A stretch of DNA of 64,000 bases from Stenotrophomonas rhizophila (GTDB lineage Bacteria > Pseudomonadota > Gammaproteobacteria > Xanthomonadales > Xanthomonadaceae), in contig NZ_RCDC01000004.1 of NCBI RefSeq assembly GCF_003651185.1, positions 723,868 through 787,867 on the forward strand. Reading direction: 5' to 3'. Of this stretch, positions 18,529-27,863 are shown in pieces. Within the stretch, counting starts at the first letter, position 1. Every line of letters starts with the position of its first letter. The notes below the pieces were generated by a model, which did no database searches, was not told the origin of the DNA, and was given only the letters and a program-made list of their open reading frames with translations. A program made the position numbers and the translations under genes.

Positions 18529-19352
18529 CAGGCCAGCTTCCGATACAGGCGCTGGTCGCGCGCGCAGGCCTCGAACAGGTCGGCATGCGCGCCGAACTGC
18601 AGCGATTCCTTGCTGCCCAGCCCGAGGAAGCCGCGATGGACCAGCGCCTCATGGAACAGGCCGATGGCACGGTCCTGCAGGGGCCGCTGGAAATAGATCA
18701 GCACGTTGCGGCAGGACACCAGGTGGACTTCGGAGAACACGGTATCGGTGGCCAGACTATGGTCGGCGAACACGATGTTGCGCTTCAGGCGGCGATCGAA
18801 CACCACGCTGCCGTAGCCGCTGCTGTAGTAATCGGAGAGCGAGCCGGTGCCGCCGGCGGCCAGATAGTTGCGGCTGAACTGCGCCAGCCGGTCCAGCGCG
18901 AACGCCCCGGATTCGGCCGCCTGCAGTGCTTCGGGGTTGATGTCGGTGGCGTAGATGATCGCGCGGTCCAGCAGGCCTTCCTCATGCAGCAGGATCGCCA
19001 GCGACCACACCTCCTCGCCGGTACTGCACCCGGCGATCCACAGCTTGATCGACGGATAGGTGCGCAGCACCGGCACGGCGTGCTCACGCAGCACCCGGAA
19101 ATACGGCGGGTCGCGGAACATCTCCGAGACCTGCACGGTGAAGTACTGCATCGCCTGGGCGAAGGTCTCCGGCTCGTGCAGCAGCCGGTGCTGCAGCGCC
19201 CCCATGGTCGGGCAGTCGAAGCGCGCCATGGCATGGCGCATGCGCCGCCGCAGCGATGCCAGCGCATAGTCACGGAAGTCGTAGTGGTAGCGCTGGTAGA
19301 CCGCCTCCAGCAACAGCTTCAACTCCAGGTCGAACAGCTCCGTTTCATTCAT
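18528..19352 (-). CDS. CheR-type protein-glutamate methyltransferase
   Basis: The 274-residue protein has the CheR N-terminal helical domain (YDFRDYALASLRRRMRHAM) and SAM-binding domain (LWIAGCSTGEEVWSLA; ATDINPEAL; SCRNVLIYF). It lacks the TPR tails of some CheR proteins. The ATG at 19352 overlaps the hybrid kinase stop codon, which fixes the start; an upstream in-frame start is unlikely. With no chemoreceptor nearby, the target is probably a signalling protein of this operon. The glutamine/glutamate-rich coiled coil of the upstream kinase is a candidate. Confidence 0.92.
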   Translation of the reverse strand: MNETELFDLELKLLLEAVYQRYHYDFRDYALASLRRRMRHAMARFDCPTMGALQHRLLHEPETFAQAMQYFTVQVSEMFRDPPYFRVLREHAVPVLRTYPSIKLWIAGCSTGEEVWSLAILLHEEGLLDRAIIYATDINPEALQAAESGAFALDRLAQFSRNYLAAGGTGSLSDYYSSGYGSVVFDRRLKRNIVFADHSLATDTVFSEVHLVSCRNVLIYFQRPLQDRAIGLFHEALVHRGFLGLGSKESLQFGAHADLFEACARDQRLYRKLA

Positions 19353-22300
19353 CGGCGCGAGCACCACACCCGGCACAGCGAGACCAGCTTGTCCACATCG
19401 ATCGGCTTGGCGATGTAGTCGTTGGCACCGGCCTGCAGGCAGTGCTCGCGGTCGTCCGGCATCGCCTTGGCGGTCAGCGCGATGATCGGCAGGTCGCGCC
19501 AGCGGTTGTCGGCACGGATCTCGCGCATGGCGGTCAGCCCGTCCATCTCCGGCATCATGATGTCCATCAGCACCAGGTCGATTTCCGGGCGCAGCTTCTC
19601 CAGCGCCTCGCGGCCGTTGCGGGCGATATCCAGGGTCACGCCCAGCGGCTCGAGCACGCTGGACAGCGCGAAGATGTTGCGCACGTCGTCCTCGGCCAGC
19701 AGCACGGTGCGGCCATCCAGCACCGCATCGCGGCGGCGGGCCTCGCGCAGCAGGCGCTGCTGGTCGGTCGGCAGCGAGGCCTCGACACTGTGCAGGAACA
19801 GGGTCACCTCATCGAGCAGGCGCTCGGGCGAGCGCGCGCCCTTGATGATGATGCTCTTGGAATAGCGGCGCAGGCGCTGCTCTTCATCGCGGGTCAGCGC
19901 GCGGCCGGTATAGACGATCACCGGCGGGAACGCGACGGCGTCATTGCCGGCCATGCGTTCGAGCAGGTCGTAGCCGGTGCCGTCAGGCAGCGCCAGGTCG
20001 GTGACCATGCAATCGAAGGTGGAGCCGGCCAGTTCGGCCATCGCCTCGGTGATGGTGCCGACCGCCGTGATTTCCAGCTGGTCACGGCCGAGCAGCAGTT
20101 GCAGGTTGGAGCGCAGCTCGCTGTCGTCCTCGACGATCAGCAGGCGGCGCATGTCGCGCTGGCTGGTGGCCTCCAGCTGCTGGATCGCGCCGAGCAGGCG
20201 CTCGCGCGTGGCCGGCTTGATCACATAGCCGATCGCACCCAGCTCCATCGCCACCTGCGAACGTTCCAGCCCGGACACCACGTGCACCGGGATGTGGCGC
20301 GTGGCCGGGTCGCGCTTGAGGCGCTCCAGCACGCTCAGCCCGGAGACATCGGGCAGGCCGATATCGAGCAGGATGCCGTTGGGGCGCAACTCGGCAGCCA
20401 GACTCAGCGCTTCCTCGGCGGTGCCGGCGACCACGCAATCAAAGTCCAGTTCATGCGCCATCGAGACCAGCGCGCTGGCGAACGCCGTATCGTCCTCGAC
20501 CACCAGGATCATGCGGCCCGCGCGGCTGCGGCGGCCCCGGTCATCCATCACCTTGGCCGCGGGTGCGGGTGCGGGGGTGGATTCGGCGTGGGCACGGCCC
20601 AGCGAAGCAGCGGCAGGCACGGCCGGTGCTGCCACGGCGGCGGGACGTACGTCGTGCACGACGTTGTGGGCGCTGCCGGTACCGCCACCGGCCAGCAGCG
20701 GCAGCTCCAGCGTGAAGCAACTGCCCCGGCCCGGCTCGCTGGAGACAGCGATGCTGCCGCCCATCCGGGCAGCCAGATCGCGCGAGATCGACAGTCCCAG
20801 CCCGGTGCCCCCATAACGGCGGCGGGTGCTGCCATCAGCCTGGCGGAAGGCTTCGAAGATGACCGCGGTCTGTTCGTCGGGAATGCCGATGCCGGTATCG
20901 GACACGGCGAACTGGATCCGCCCTGCCCCGGCACTGCGCACCTTCAACGACACGCTGCCGTGTTCGGTGAACTTGACCGCATTGGCCAGCAGATTCTTCA
21001 GGATCTGCTGCAGGCGCTGGCTGTCGGCCAGCAATTGGGCCGGCGCGTCCGGCGCGGCGCTGATCTCCAGGCTCAGGCCCTTCTGCACGGCCATCGGCTC
21101 GAAGGTTTCCTTCAGGCGCTGCAATACGCTGGACACCGCGAGGTTTTCTTCGACCAGCTCGACATGGCCAGCCTCGATCCGCGACAGGTCCAGAATGTCG
21201 TTGATCAGCGCCAGCAGGTCGTTGTTGGAGGAATGGATCGCCTGGGCGTACTTGACCTGCTCGGCGGTCAGCGTGCCGTCCTTGTTGTCGGCCAGCAGCT
21301 TGGCCAGGATCAGCGAGCTGTTGAGCGGGGTGCGCAGCTCGTGGGACATGTTGGCCAGGAATTCGGATTTGTAGCGCGAACTGGCCTCCAGTTCGGCGCT
21401 GTTCTGCACCAGCTGCGCCTGGGCCAGCAGCAGGGCCTGCTGGCGCGACTCCAGCTCATGGGTGCGCTCTTCGAGCTGCACATTGGTCTGTTCCAGCTCG
21501 GCCTGCTGCTGCTCCAGGTTGGCCTGGGAATGCAGCAGGCTGCGGCTCTGCTCTTCCAGCTCCTCATTGGCCACGCGCAGTTCTTCCTGCTGGGTCTGCA
21601 GCTCTTCGCTCTGGCGCTGGGTTTCCTCCAGCAGTTCCACCAGCTGCGCATTGAGCAGCGCCGCGCGCAGCGCGATGCCGATCGGCTCGGCGCACTGCAG
21701 CAGCAGCGCCATCTCCAGGCCACGCGCAGGCGAGACACCTGCCCGGCCCAGCTCGATCACGCCGATCACCACGCCATCGGCGGTGATCGGCCCCAGCAGG
21801 CGCTGGTGCACGGTAGTGCGGCCCAGGAGGGTATCGATATCCAGCGGGCTGTCACTGTCCTCCAGCCGGCGCGCGCGGCCTTCGCGGATGATCTCGCCCC
21901 ATTGCCCGGTATGCGCCGGCAGCGTCTCCGGCAGCTGCGAAGGCAGCGCGGCACCACCGACCAGCACCAGCCGCTCGCCCTGCAGGCGATACATGGCGCC
22001 GACATCGGCATTGAGCTGCGCGCACAGCGCGCGCATGGCCGCATCGGCCAGTTCACGCGGGGTGGGATCGCCCTGCAGGCTGGTGCCCACCACGTTCTCG
22101 CCGGCCTGCAGCCACAGCGCATCGGCCGCTTCACGGCGCGCACTGATGGCCTTCATCACGGTCAGCGCCATCATCAGGAAAGCAACGCCGCCGATGCTGC
22201 GGTTGACGAAGGAGAACGCCGAGTTGCTGCTGGACGGGGCCACGTTGTAGCCCACCGCAAGCAGGATGCAGGACCCGATCGCCACCAGCAGAGGCACTTC

Positions 22301-22459
22301 CATGCGGCGCTGGAACAGCGTGATGCCGACCGCCATGAAGTAGGTCAACCAGACCGCGTAGCCCAGCGGCACCACCATCTCCGTGCCCAGCGTGGCGGCC
22401 ATCAAGGCGGCCGACGCAAGCCAGATCCAACGGTCACGGGCGGTAGGCGCAGAATTCAT
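19349..22459 (-). CDS. Large hybrid histidine kinase with three receiver domains
   Basis: The 1036-residue protein has, in order, membrane segments (about residues 10-95), a GAF-like domain (about 120-265), a Glu/Gln-rich coiled coil (about 275-355), HisKA with His373 in ANMSHELRTPL, HATPase with NLLANAVKF and GTGLGLS, and three receivers starting near MILVVEDD, RLLIVEDD and TVLLAEDD. The first and third have full acidic pockets and phospho-Asp; the second ends with an unusual SIIIKGARS instead of a normal lysine-proline loop. It heads the operon with CheR, CheB and a REC-kinase. The start at 22459 is chosen because the membrane region follows at once. Confidence 0.9.
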   Translation of the reverse strand: MNSAPTARDRWIWLASAALMAATLGTEMVVPLGYAVWLTYFMAVGITLFQRRMEVPLLVAIGSCILLAVGYNVAPSSSNSAFSFVNRSIGGVAFLMMALTVMKAISARREAADALWLQAGENVVGTSLQGDPTPRELADAAMRALCAQLNADVGAMYRLQGERLVLVGGAALPSQLPETLPAHTGQWGEIIREGRARRLEDSDSPLDIDTLLGRTTVHQRLLGPITADGVVIGVIELGRAGVSPARGLEMALLLQCAEPIGIALRAALLNAQLVELLEETQRQSEELQTQQEELRVANEELEEQSRSLLHSQANLEQQQAELEQTNVQLEERTHELESRQQALLLAQAQLVQNSAELEASSRYKSEFLANMSHELRTPLNSSLILAKLLADNKDGTLTAEQVKYAQAIHSSNNDLLALINDILDLSRIEAGHVELVEENLAVSSVLQRLKETFEPMAVQKGLSLEISAAPDAPAQLLADSQRLQQILKNLLANAVKFTEHGSVSLKVRSAGAGRIQFAVSDTGIGIPDEQTAVIFEAFRQADGSTRRRYGGTGLGLSISRDLAARMGGSIAVSSEPGRGSCFTLELPLLAGGGTGSAHNVVHDVRPAAVAAPAVPAAASLGRAHAESTPAPAPAAKVMDDRGRRSRAGRMILVVEDDTAFASALVSMAHELDFDCVVAGTAEEALSLAAELRPNGILLDIGLPDVSGLSVLERLKRDPATRHIPVHVVSGLERSQVAMELGAIGYVIKPATRERLLGAIQQLEATSQRDMRRLLIVEDDSELRSNLQLLLGRDQLEITAVGTITEAMAELAGSTFDCMVTDLALPDGTGYDLLERMAGNDAVAFPPVIVYTGRALTRDEEQRLRRYSKSIIIKGARSPERLLDEVTLFLHSVEASLPTDQQRLLREARRRDAVLDGRTVLLAEDDVRNIFALSSVLEPLGVTLDIARNGREALEKLRPEIDLVLMDIMMPEMDGLTAMREIRADNRWRDLPIIALTAKAMPDDREHCLQAGANDYIAKPIDVDKLVSLCRVWCSRR

Positions 22460-22613
22460 ACCGTGTTCCAGCTCAAAAGGGGCCTGATGGTACCCGAAGC
22501 GGTAAACGGGTGTTAAGCGCCAGAAGTCAGCGTGTTTGACGCACGTTCTTGACACTTTCTTCACATGGACGCCCCTACGGTTCGGTCCCTTATCGGGGGA
22601 GTCGATAACCGTC

Positions 22614-23771
22614 GTGGTCCAGGCCGTATCCAGCGTTGCACCGCTCGCCGACGAAAGCCGGCAGCTGAAGCTGTTGATCGACAACGTGAGCGATCACGCG
22701 ATCTATCTGCTCGATACGCAGGGCAGTATCTGCAGCTGGAACCGTGGCTGCGAACGGGTCAAGGGCTATGCCGCCGAGGCCGTCATCGGCAAGCACGTAA
22801 GCCTGTTCTATACCCCCGAAGACCAGCAGCTGGGCGTCCCGGAGCAGGCGCTGGCGTACGCGCGGGACCATGGCCGCTTCGTCGGTGAAGGCTGGCGGGT
22901 GCGCTGCAACGGCGAGCGGTTCCGCGCCGGCGAGGTGATCGAACCTGTCCGCGAAGACGGCTGCCTGCTCGGTTTCGTCAAGGTCACCCAGGATGTCACC
23001 GAACGCTACCAGGCCCAGCGCCTGCTGCAGGATGCGCAGCGCGCGCACGTGCAGCAGCGCCAACTGGACAATGTGGGCCGGCTGACCCGCGGCCTGGCCC
23101 ATGAATTCAACAACCTGCTGACCACCATCGGCAACGCCCTGGATCTGATCGCCCTGCGCCCCGGCGCCGACGGGCGTACCCAGGAGCTGGTGGACCTGGC
23201 CCATGCCGCCGCCGACCGCGGCTCGCTGCTGACCCGCCAACTCTTGGCCTTCTCCGCTGATCAGACGCTGGTGCGCGAGCCGATCGTGGTGCAGGACTTC
23301 CTGCTCGATGCCCTGCCCGTACTGCGCCGCGCCTGCCCGACGGGCATCGAGGTGCAGCTGGATCTGACCTCGGATCTGCCCCCGATCGTCACCGATGGCG
23401 TACAGTTGCACAGCGCCGTGTTGAATCTGGTGCTCAATAGCGGCGAAGCGATGCCCCAGGGCGGCACGGTCACGATCACGGCCGAGGTCGAACAGCGGCT
23501 GGCGCCGGGTCTGTCCCAGCCCATGCGCCGCCACTATGTCGCCATCGCGGTGACCGATCAGGGCAATGGCATGCCCCCGGACATCGCCGAGCGCGCCAGC
23601 GAGCCGTTCTTCACCACCAAGGAAATCGGCAAAGGCAGCGGACTGGGGCTGAGCCAGGTGTTCGGCTTCGTTTCCCAGTGCGACGGCTTCGTCGACGTAC
23701 AAACCGCCCCCGGACGCGGGACCACCGTCCGTCTGTTGTTACCTGTCATTGAGGAAGTCGAGCATGTCTGA
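22614..23771 (+). CDS. PAS-domain sensor histidine kinase
   Basis: The GTG at 22614 is the preferred start (GGGGGAG upstream, though 12 bases away), giving 385 residues. A PAS domain (LLIDNVSDHAIYLLD to TERYQAQ) is followed by HisKA with His163 in GLAHEFNNLL and a HATPase with NLVLNSGEAM (N box) and GKGSGLGLS. The protein is soluble. Its end overlaps the next gene, a single-domain receiver, by eight bases, so they form a cognate pair. It is divergent from the large hybrid kinase at 22459. Confidence 0.88.
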   Translation: MVQAVSSVAPLADESRQLKLLIDNVSDHAIYLLDTQGSICSWNRGCERVKGYAAEAVIGKHVSLFYTPEDQQLGVPEQALAYARDHGRFVGEGWRVRCNGERFRAGEVIEPVREDGCLLGFVKVTQDVTERYQAQRLLQDAQRAHVQQRQLDNVGRLTRGLAHEFNNLLTTIGNALDLIALRPGADGRTQELVDLAHAAADRGSLLTRQLLAFSADQTLVREPIVVQDFLLDALPVLRRACPTGIEVQLDLTSDLPPIVTDGVQLHSAVLNLVLNSGEAMPQGGTVTITAEVEQRLAPGLSQPMRRHYVAIAVTDQGNGMPPDIAERASEPFFTTKEIGKGSGLGLSQVFGFVSQCDGFVDVQTAPGRGTTVRLLLPVIEEVEHV

Positions 23772-24132
23772 GCCCCTACGCGTATTGATGGTCGAAGACC
23801 AGCAGGACCTGCGTGAACTGATCGGCCAGGCGCTGCAGGACTTCGGTATCGAAATCCACACCGCCGACGACGGCCCGGCCGCGCTGCGGCTGATGCAGGA
23901 CCCGGGCGGGTTCGATGTGGTGTTCAGCGATATCAGCATGCCCAACGGCATGAGTGGTGTTGAGTTGAGCGAGCATGTGGCCGATGTACTGCCCAATGCG
24001 CGCATCATCCTGGCCTCCGGTTACGCCCGCTCGCAGCTGCCGCCGCTGCCCGAGCATGTCGAATTCCTGCCCAAACCGTATCGTCTTCGCCAGCTGGTGA
24101 CGTTGCTGCAGTCACCGGTCGCGCCCTGCTGA
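23764..24132 (+). CDS. Single-domain response regulator
   Basis: The 122-residue protein is one receiver domain: acidic pair in LMVEDQQD, phospho-acceptor Asp56 in FSDISMPNGMSG, and the conserved lysine in FLPKPYRL. It has no output domain, so it must act by protein contact or as a phosphate relay. The ATG is preceded by GAGGAA inside the end of the kinase gene, which it overlaps by eight bases. Confidence 0.92.
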   Translation: MSEPLRVLMVEDQQDLRELIGQALQDFGIEIHTADDGPAALRLMQDPGGFDVVFSDISMPNGMSGVELSEHVADVLPNARIILASGYARSQLPPLPEHVEFLPKPYRLRQLVTLLQSPVAPC

Positions 24133-24242
24133 GCGAGCGCAATGCCGCCAGCGTGAACGCTTCATCCGCGCCGCTCGTGCTTCACATCGGTTCTGCATTC
24201 CACTGGGGATAGTCGTGGTGTAGTCGGAACAGGGCGCGGTAG

Positions 24243-26027
24243 ATGCTGGACAGAAGTGATGATGTAGATCGGATGGCGCTGATCGAAGCGCTCAACGTGA
24301 TGGACCCTGCGTTGGGTACTGCGCTGGACCCGATCACCGAACTGGCGGCGTTTACCTTCGGCGTTCCGATCGCGCTGGTGTCCATCTTCGATGCCGAGCA
24401 CCAGCACATCATCTCGCGCGTCGGGCTGACGCTCACCCGCAACGAACGGCACGCATCGATCTGTGCCTGGGCGTTGGGCGCCAGCGACGTGCTGCAGGTG
24501 ACGGACCTGCGCCTGGATGCGCGTTTTGCCGACAATGCCCTGGTGACCGGCCCGCAGCAGCTGCGCTTCTACGCCGGCGCCCCGCTGGTTACCAAGGCCG
24601 GCATCGCACTCGGCACACTGTGCATCATGGGCCGTGAGCCCCGTCAGTTGTCGGCCGAAGAACAGCTGCAGCTGCAGACGCTGTCACGGGTGGTGGTCGC
24701 GCAGATGGAGCTGAAGATGTCGCTGGGCCGGCGCGAGCAGATCAGCGGCCTGCCCAACCGGCAGCAGTTCCAGGCTGACCTCAATGCCCTGTCCCGCCGT
24801 GGCCAGGCGCATGCATTCACCGCCGTGCTGCTGGATGTATTCGATCTGCAAAGTGCCAACGAGGCCGGCCAGGCGCTGGGCATGAAGCCGGTGGAAACCT
24901 TGCTGCGCCAAGCGGCGCTGCGGGTGCAGGACGTGCTGCGCGATATCGCACAGGTCTATCACGTGGGGGTGACCCGCTTCGCCTTCCTGCTGCCGGACCA
25001 CTCGCATCACCAGACCGAGGCACTGCTTGACCGCCTGCGCGTCCGCATGCGCCGGCCGCTGATGGCTGGCCGCATTCCGATGTCGCCGCAGTTCCATGCC
25101 GGTGTATGCGACTTCCTCCCCGTACCGGGCCAGACCGCGGATCTGGTCCGCAAATGCCTGGTCGCCATGCACCACGCCATCCAGACCGATGCCTGCCTGT
25201 GCTGGTACTCGCAGGAACGCGACGATGCCCTGCGCCGGCGTTACCGCTTGGCCTCCGACGCCGGGCGCGGGCTGGCCCAGCACCAGTTCAGCCTGGTGTA
25301 CCAGCCACGCTTCGATCTGCTCGACGGGCTGCCGGTATCGGCCGAGGCGCTGCTGCGCTGGACCCACCCGATGCTCGGCCCGATCAGCCCCGGCGAATTC
25401 ATCCCGGTGCTCGAGCGCACCGCGCTGATGCCCGCGATCAGCCGCTGGGTCATCGATCACGCCCTGGCCCAGGCCGCGCAATGGCAGGAGCGCGTGCCCG
25501 GCTTCAGCCTCTCCATCAATCTTTCCCCGCGCGACTTCGATGATCAGTGTGTATGGAGCGTGCTGTCCGAGCGACTGCACGCCTACGGGCTCGCCCCCGG
25601 CCTGATCGAGATCGAGATCACCGAAGGCCAATGGCTCAATCACCACCCCGCGGCGTTGCCGCAACTGCGCGACATGGCGGCGGCCGGCGTGCCCATCGCG
25701 ATTGACGACTTCGGCAGCGGCTACAGCAATTTCGGCTACCTCAGCGAGGTGCCGATCAGCCACATCAAGATCGACCAGACGCTGGTCACCGGGCTGGCGC
25801 GCTCACGCACCGCGCGGCTGAAAGTGGAGGCCATCATCAAGCTCGCGCGGCAGCTCGGGTATCGCACGGTGGCCGAAGGCGTGGAGAACGAAGCCGAACT
25901 CTCGCTGCTGCGGCTGTGGGGCTGCGACGAAGCACAGGGCTATCACCTCGCGCGCCCCATGCACCCTGACGCGGTGCTGCAGCTGGTCAGTGGCTGCCGC
26001 GCGGGTCCCTTGCCGGATGCCGGCTGA
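24243..26027 (+). CDS. GAF-(degenerate GGDEF)-EAL protein, probable c-di-GMP phosphodiesterase
   Basis: The 594-residue soluble protein has an N-terminal GAF domain (about residues 20-160), a GGDEF-fold domain whose signature is replaced by HVGVTRFAFLLP (residues 240-251), and an EAL domain with Glu368 in AEALLRW, NLSPRDF, EITEGQWL, DDFGSGYSN, HIKID and AEGVEN. The EAL metal and substrate residues are present, so it should cleave c-di-GMP to pGpG; the GGDEF part cannot make c-di-GMP and may be regulatory. It stands alone after the PAS-kinase pair. Confidence 0.92.
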   Translation: MLDRSDDVDRMALIEALNVMDPALGTALDPITELAAFTFGVPIALVSIFDAEHQHIISRVGLTLTRNERHASICAWALGASDVLQVTDLRLDARFADNALVTGPQQLRFYAGAPLVTKAGIALGTLCIMGREPRQLSAEEQLQLQTLSRVVVAQMELKMSLGRREQISGLPNRQQFQADLNALSRRGQAHAFTAVLLDVFDLQSANEAGQALGMKPVETLLRQAALRVQDVLRDIAQVYHVGVTRFAFLLPDHSHHQTEALLDRLRVRMRRPLMAGRIPMSPQFHAGVCDFLPVPGQTADLVRKCLVAMHHAIQTDACLCWYSQERDDALRRRYRLASDAGRGLAQHQFSLVYQPRFDLLDGLPVSAEALLRWTHPMLGPISPGEFIPVLERTALMPAISRWVIDHALAQAAQWQERVPGFSLSINLSPRDFDDQCVWSVLSERLHAYGLAPGLIEIEITEGQWLNHHPAALPQLRDMAAAGVPIAIDDFGSGYSNFGYLSEVPISHIKIDQTLVTGLARSRTARLKVEAIIKLARQLGYRTVAEGVENEAELSLLRLWGCDEAQGYHLARPMHPDAVLQLVSGCRAGPLPDAG

Positions 26028-26091
26028 GACCCCGCGACGCGATCGGCAGCCCGGGCGATAATGGCCAGCCCGCCTGCCTCGCTGCCAGACC

Positions 26092-26331
26092 ATGACCGAT
26101 CTCACCCCGCTGCCCACCCTGCCGCTCGGCCATTACCGCCATTTCAAAGGCGGCAACTACGAGGTCATCGGTATCGTCCGCCATAGCGAAACGCTGGCGC
26201 CGATGGTGCTCTACCGGCCGCTGGATTCGCAGGTCGGCCTGTGGGTGCGCCCGTACGAGATGTTCGTGGCACAGCTGGAGGTGGAGGGGCAGTGGCGTGC
26301 GCGTTTCGCGCGGGTTGAAGCAAAGGACTGA
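26092..26331 (+). CDS. DUF1653 family protein
   Basis: The 79-residue protein matches the DUF1653 pattern: LGHYRHFKGGNYEVIGIVRHSETLAPMVLYRPL, then LWVRPYEMF. Such proteins are small, cytoplasmic and widespread, with no known function. It lies 64 bases after the EAL gene on the same strand and is convergent with the GAF protein gene. Confidence 0.9.
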   Translation: MTDLTPLPTLPLGHYRHFKGGNYEVIGIVRHSETLAPMVLYRPLDSQVGLWVRPYEMFVAQLEVEGQWRARFARVEAKD

Positions 26332-26360
26332 AAGGCGACCGGTTCGCCCATTCCGTGCGA

Positions 26361-27356
26361 TCAGCTCAACGCGGCCCCACGCCCATCCACCAGTTCACGC
26401 AACCGCGCCGTCACCGCGCGGAACTGCGCCGGCAGCGTCGCGGCATCCAGTGCATCGACCTGGCGCGACAGCAGCGACAGCGCCTCGGCCATGCTGACCA
26501 CCGCCTGCCCTGCCTCACCCTGCGCCTCCTGGACATCCAGGTGCGCGCCGATCACACCGGCCAGCACCTCGAAGGCTTTCACCGTAGCGCCATCGAGCCT
26601 GGAGGGATTCGGATCGAGCGCGCACAGGGTGCCGTGAAAACCGCCGTCGCGGCGGAACATCGGCACCGAAATGTAGCTTTCGAACCCGTACAGCGCCGGC
26701 GTGGGATGGCTCGAGAACACCGGGTGGGTGCTGGCCTGATCGAACTGCACCAGATGGCGATGTTCGCGGATCTCATCGCAGATGGTGGTTTCCAGCACGA
26801 GGTCATCGCCGGGTCGCAAGCCAAAATCAAGACGATCATGCACGGCGCAGGCGGTCCAGCGGTCTGCAGTGACGCGCGCCACCGCGACGAAGCGCATGCC
26901 GGTCATCGCACTGGCCAGTTCCAGCATGCCCGGCACCGCCGGCATGGCCATCAAAGCGGCCACGTCATCCAGGCGCGGATCCGTGGAATGGGCAAGCGAT
27001 GCCGCCGGCGCCATGCCGGGACCATCATCGTCCAACGGGTTGTCCAGCGCGGCAAGCCGACGGTTGAGCACCTTCGCGTTGACCTCGTTGAACAGGCCGC
27101 GCACGGCGGCCGACAACGCCCTGGCATCGGCAATGGCACCGACGAAATGGATACCCTCCCCGACCAGGCGGATCTGCTCCACGCCGTGATCCACCCGCAG
27201 CAATGGCCAGGCCAGACGATGCAGCATTCGCATCCAGTCATTGCGTGGGGTGTCATCCAGCAGCGCGGTCACAATCACGCGCTGCGGCGCCGTGCCCGCT
27301 TGCGGACCGGGCAGATCAAAACCGATGAGGGCGGGAAAGCCCGGACGGGTGGACAT
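26361..27356 (-). CDS. GAF-domain protein
   Basis: The 331-residue soluble protein has an N-terminal part of unknown fold (residues 1-115), resembling sensory BLUF-like length but lacking recognised motifs, and a GAF domain (about 130-285) with LVLETTICDEIREHRHLVQF, YGFESYISVPMF and FHGTLCALDPNPSRL. The C-terminus is helical. It has no output domain, so it may present a signal to a partner. It is a lone gene on the minus strand between DUF1653 and a small membrane protein. Confidence 0.75.
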   Translation of the reverse strand: MSTRPGFPALIGFDLPGPQAGTAPQRVIVTALLDDTPRNDWMRMLHRLAWPLLRVDHGVEQIRLVGEGIHFVGAIADARALSAAVRGLFNEVNAKVLNRRLAALDNPLDDDGPGMAPAASLAHSTDPRLDDVAALMAMPAVPGMLELASAMTGMRFVAVARVTADRWTACAVHDRLDFGLRPGDDLVLETTICDEIREHRHLVQFDQASTHPVFSSHPTPALYGFESYISVPMFRRDGGFHGTLCALDPNPSRLDGATVKAFEVLAGVIGAHLDVQEAQGEAGQAVVSMAEALSLLSRQVDALDAATLPAQFRAVTARLRELVDGRGAALS

Positions 27357-27425
27357 CGCAACAACCTCTCTGGCGGCACTGCGCAGCCATCGAAGGGGTG
27401 GCTTTGGAGCGAAATTGTCGCATGA

Positions 27426-27710
27426 ATGGGCGAGACCGGCCGTGATCGGCTGCCGATCCGGCCCGGAGGCGGACCGCTGACGCTCTCATCCAACGGACGC
27501 CCCCTCCAACCACAAGGACGTTTCGATAGGGGCCTGCTTGGGGTGTTGTGGATCGTCGTTCCGTTCGCCATCTTCGGGATCAAGGGGCTGCTGCGGCAGC
27601 TCGTGGCGGAGCAGCGACGGACCAATGAGATTCTCAGCCGCGTCCACGGCGACCGTATTCCGCCACCCGCGCCCGAACCGCAACCGTTCAGGGTCGCGCC
27701 GTATCCGTGA
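27426..27710 (+). CDS. Small single-pass membrane protein (uncertain start)
   Basis: The frame encodes up to 94 residues. The convincing part is the C-terminal half: a membrane segment GVLWIVVPFAIFGIKGLL, then LVAEQRRTNEILSRV and a proline-rich tail. The first 35 or so residues look like non-coding sequence, so the true start may be the GTG at 27543 or TTG at 27546, giving about 55 residues. No known family. It has no clear partner. Confidence 0.5.
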   Translation: MGETGRDRLPIRPGGGPLTLSSNGRPLQPQGRFDRGLLGVLWIVVPFAIFGIKGLLRQLVAEQRRTNEILSRVHGDRIPPPAPEPQPFRVAPYP

Positions 27711-27863
27711 ATGGGAGCGGTAAGCAGCGTCCGCCTGGGATACACGGGGGCATCGGCGGTGCGACCAGCGGGGGTGCGAATCCAGCGTTCCATGCGCCCC
27801 ACTGATTAATGTTGCGCCGCAGCAGTACAATGCCGCGCTTCCCCGATCGACGCCGCCGCCTGC

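Noticed and set aside
19256..22516. Open frame of more than 1000 codons antisense to the hybrid kinase
   Set aside because: It mirrors codon bias of the kinase gene; the protein is repetitive His/Gln/Arg with no known motif.
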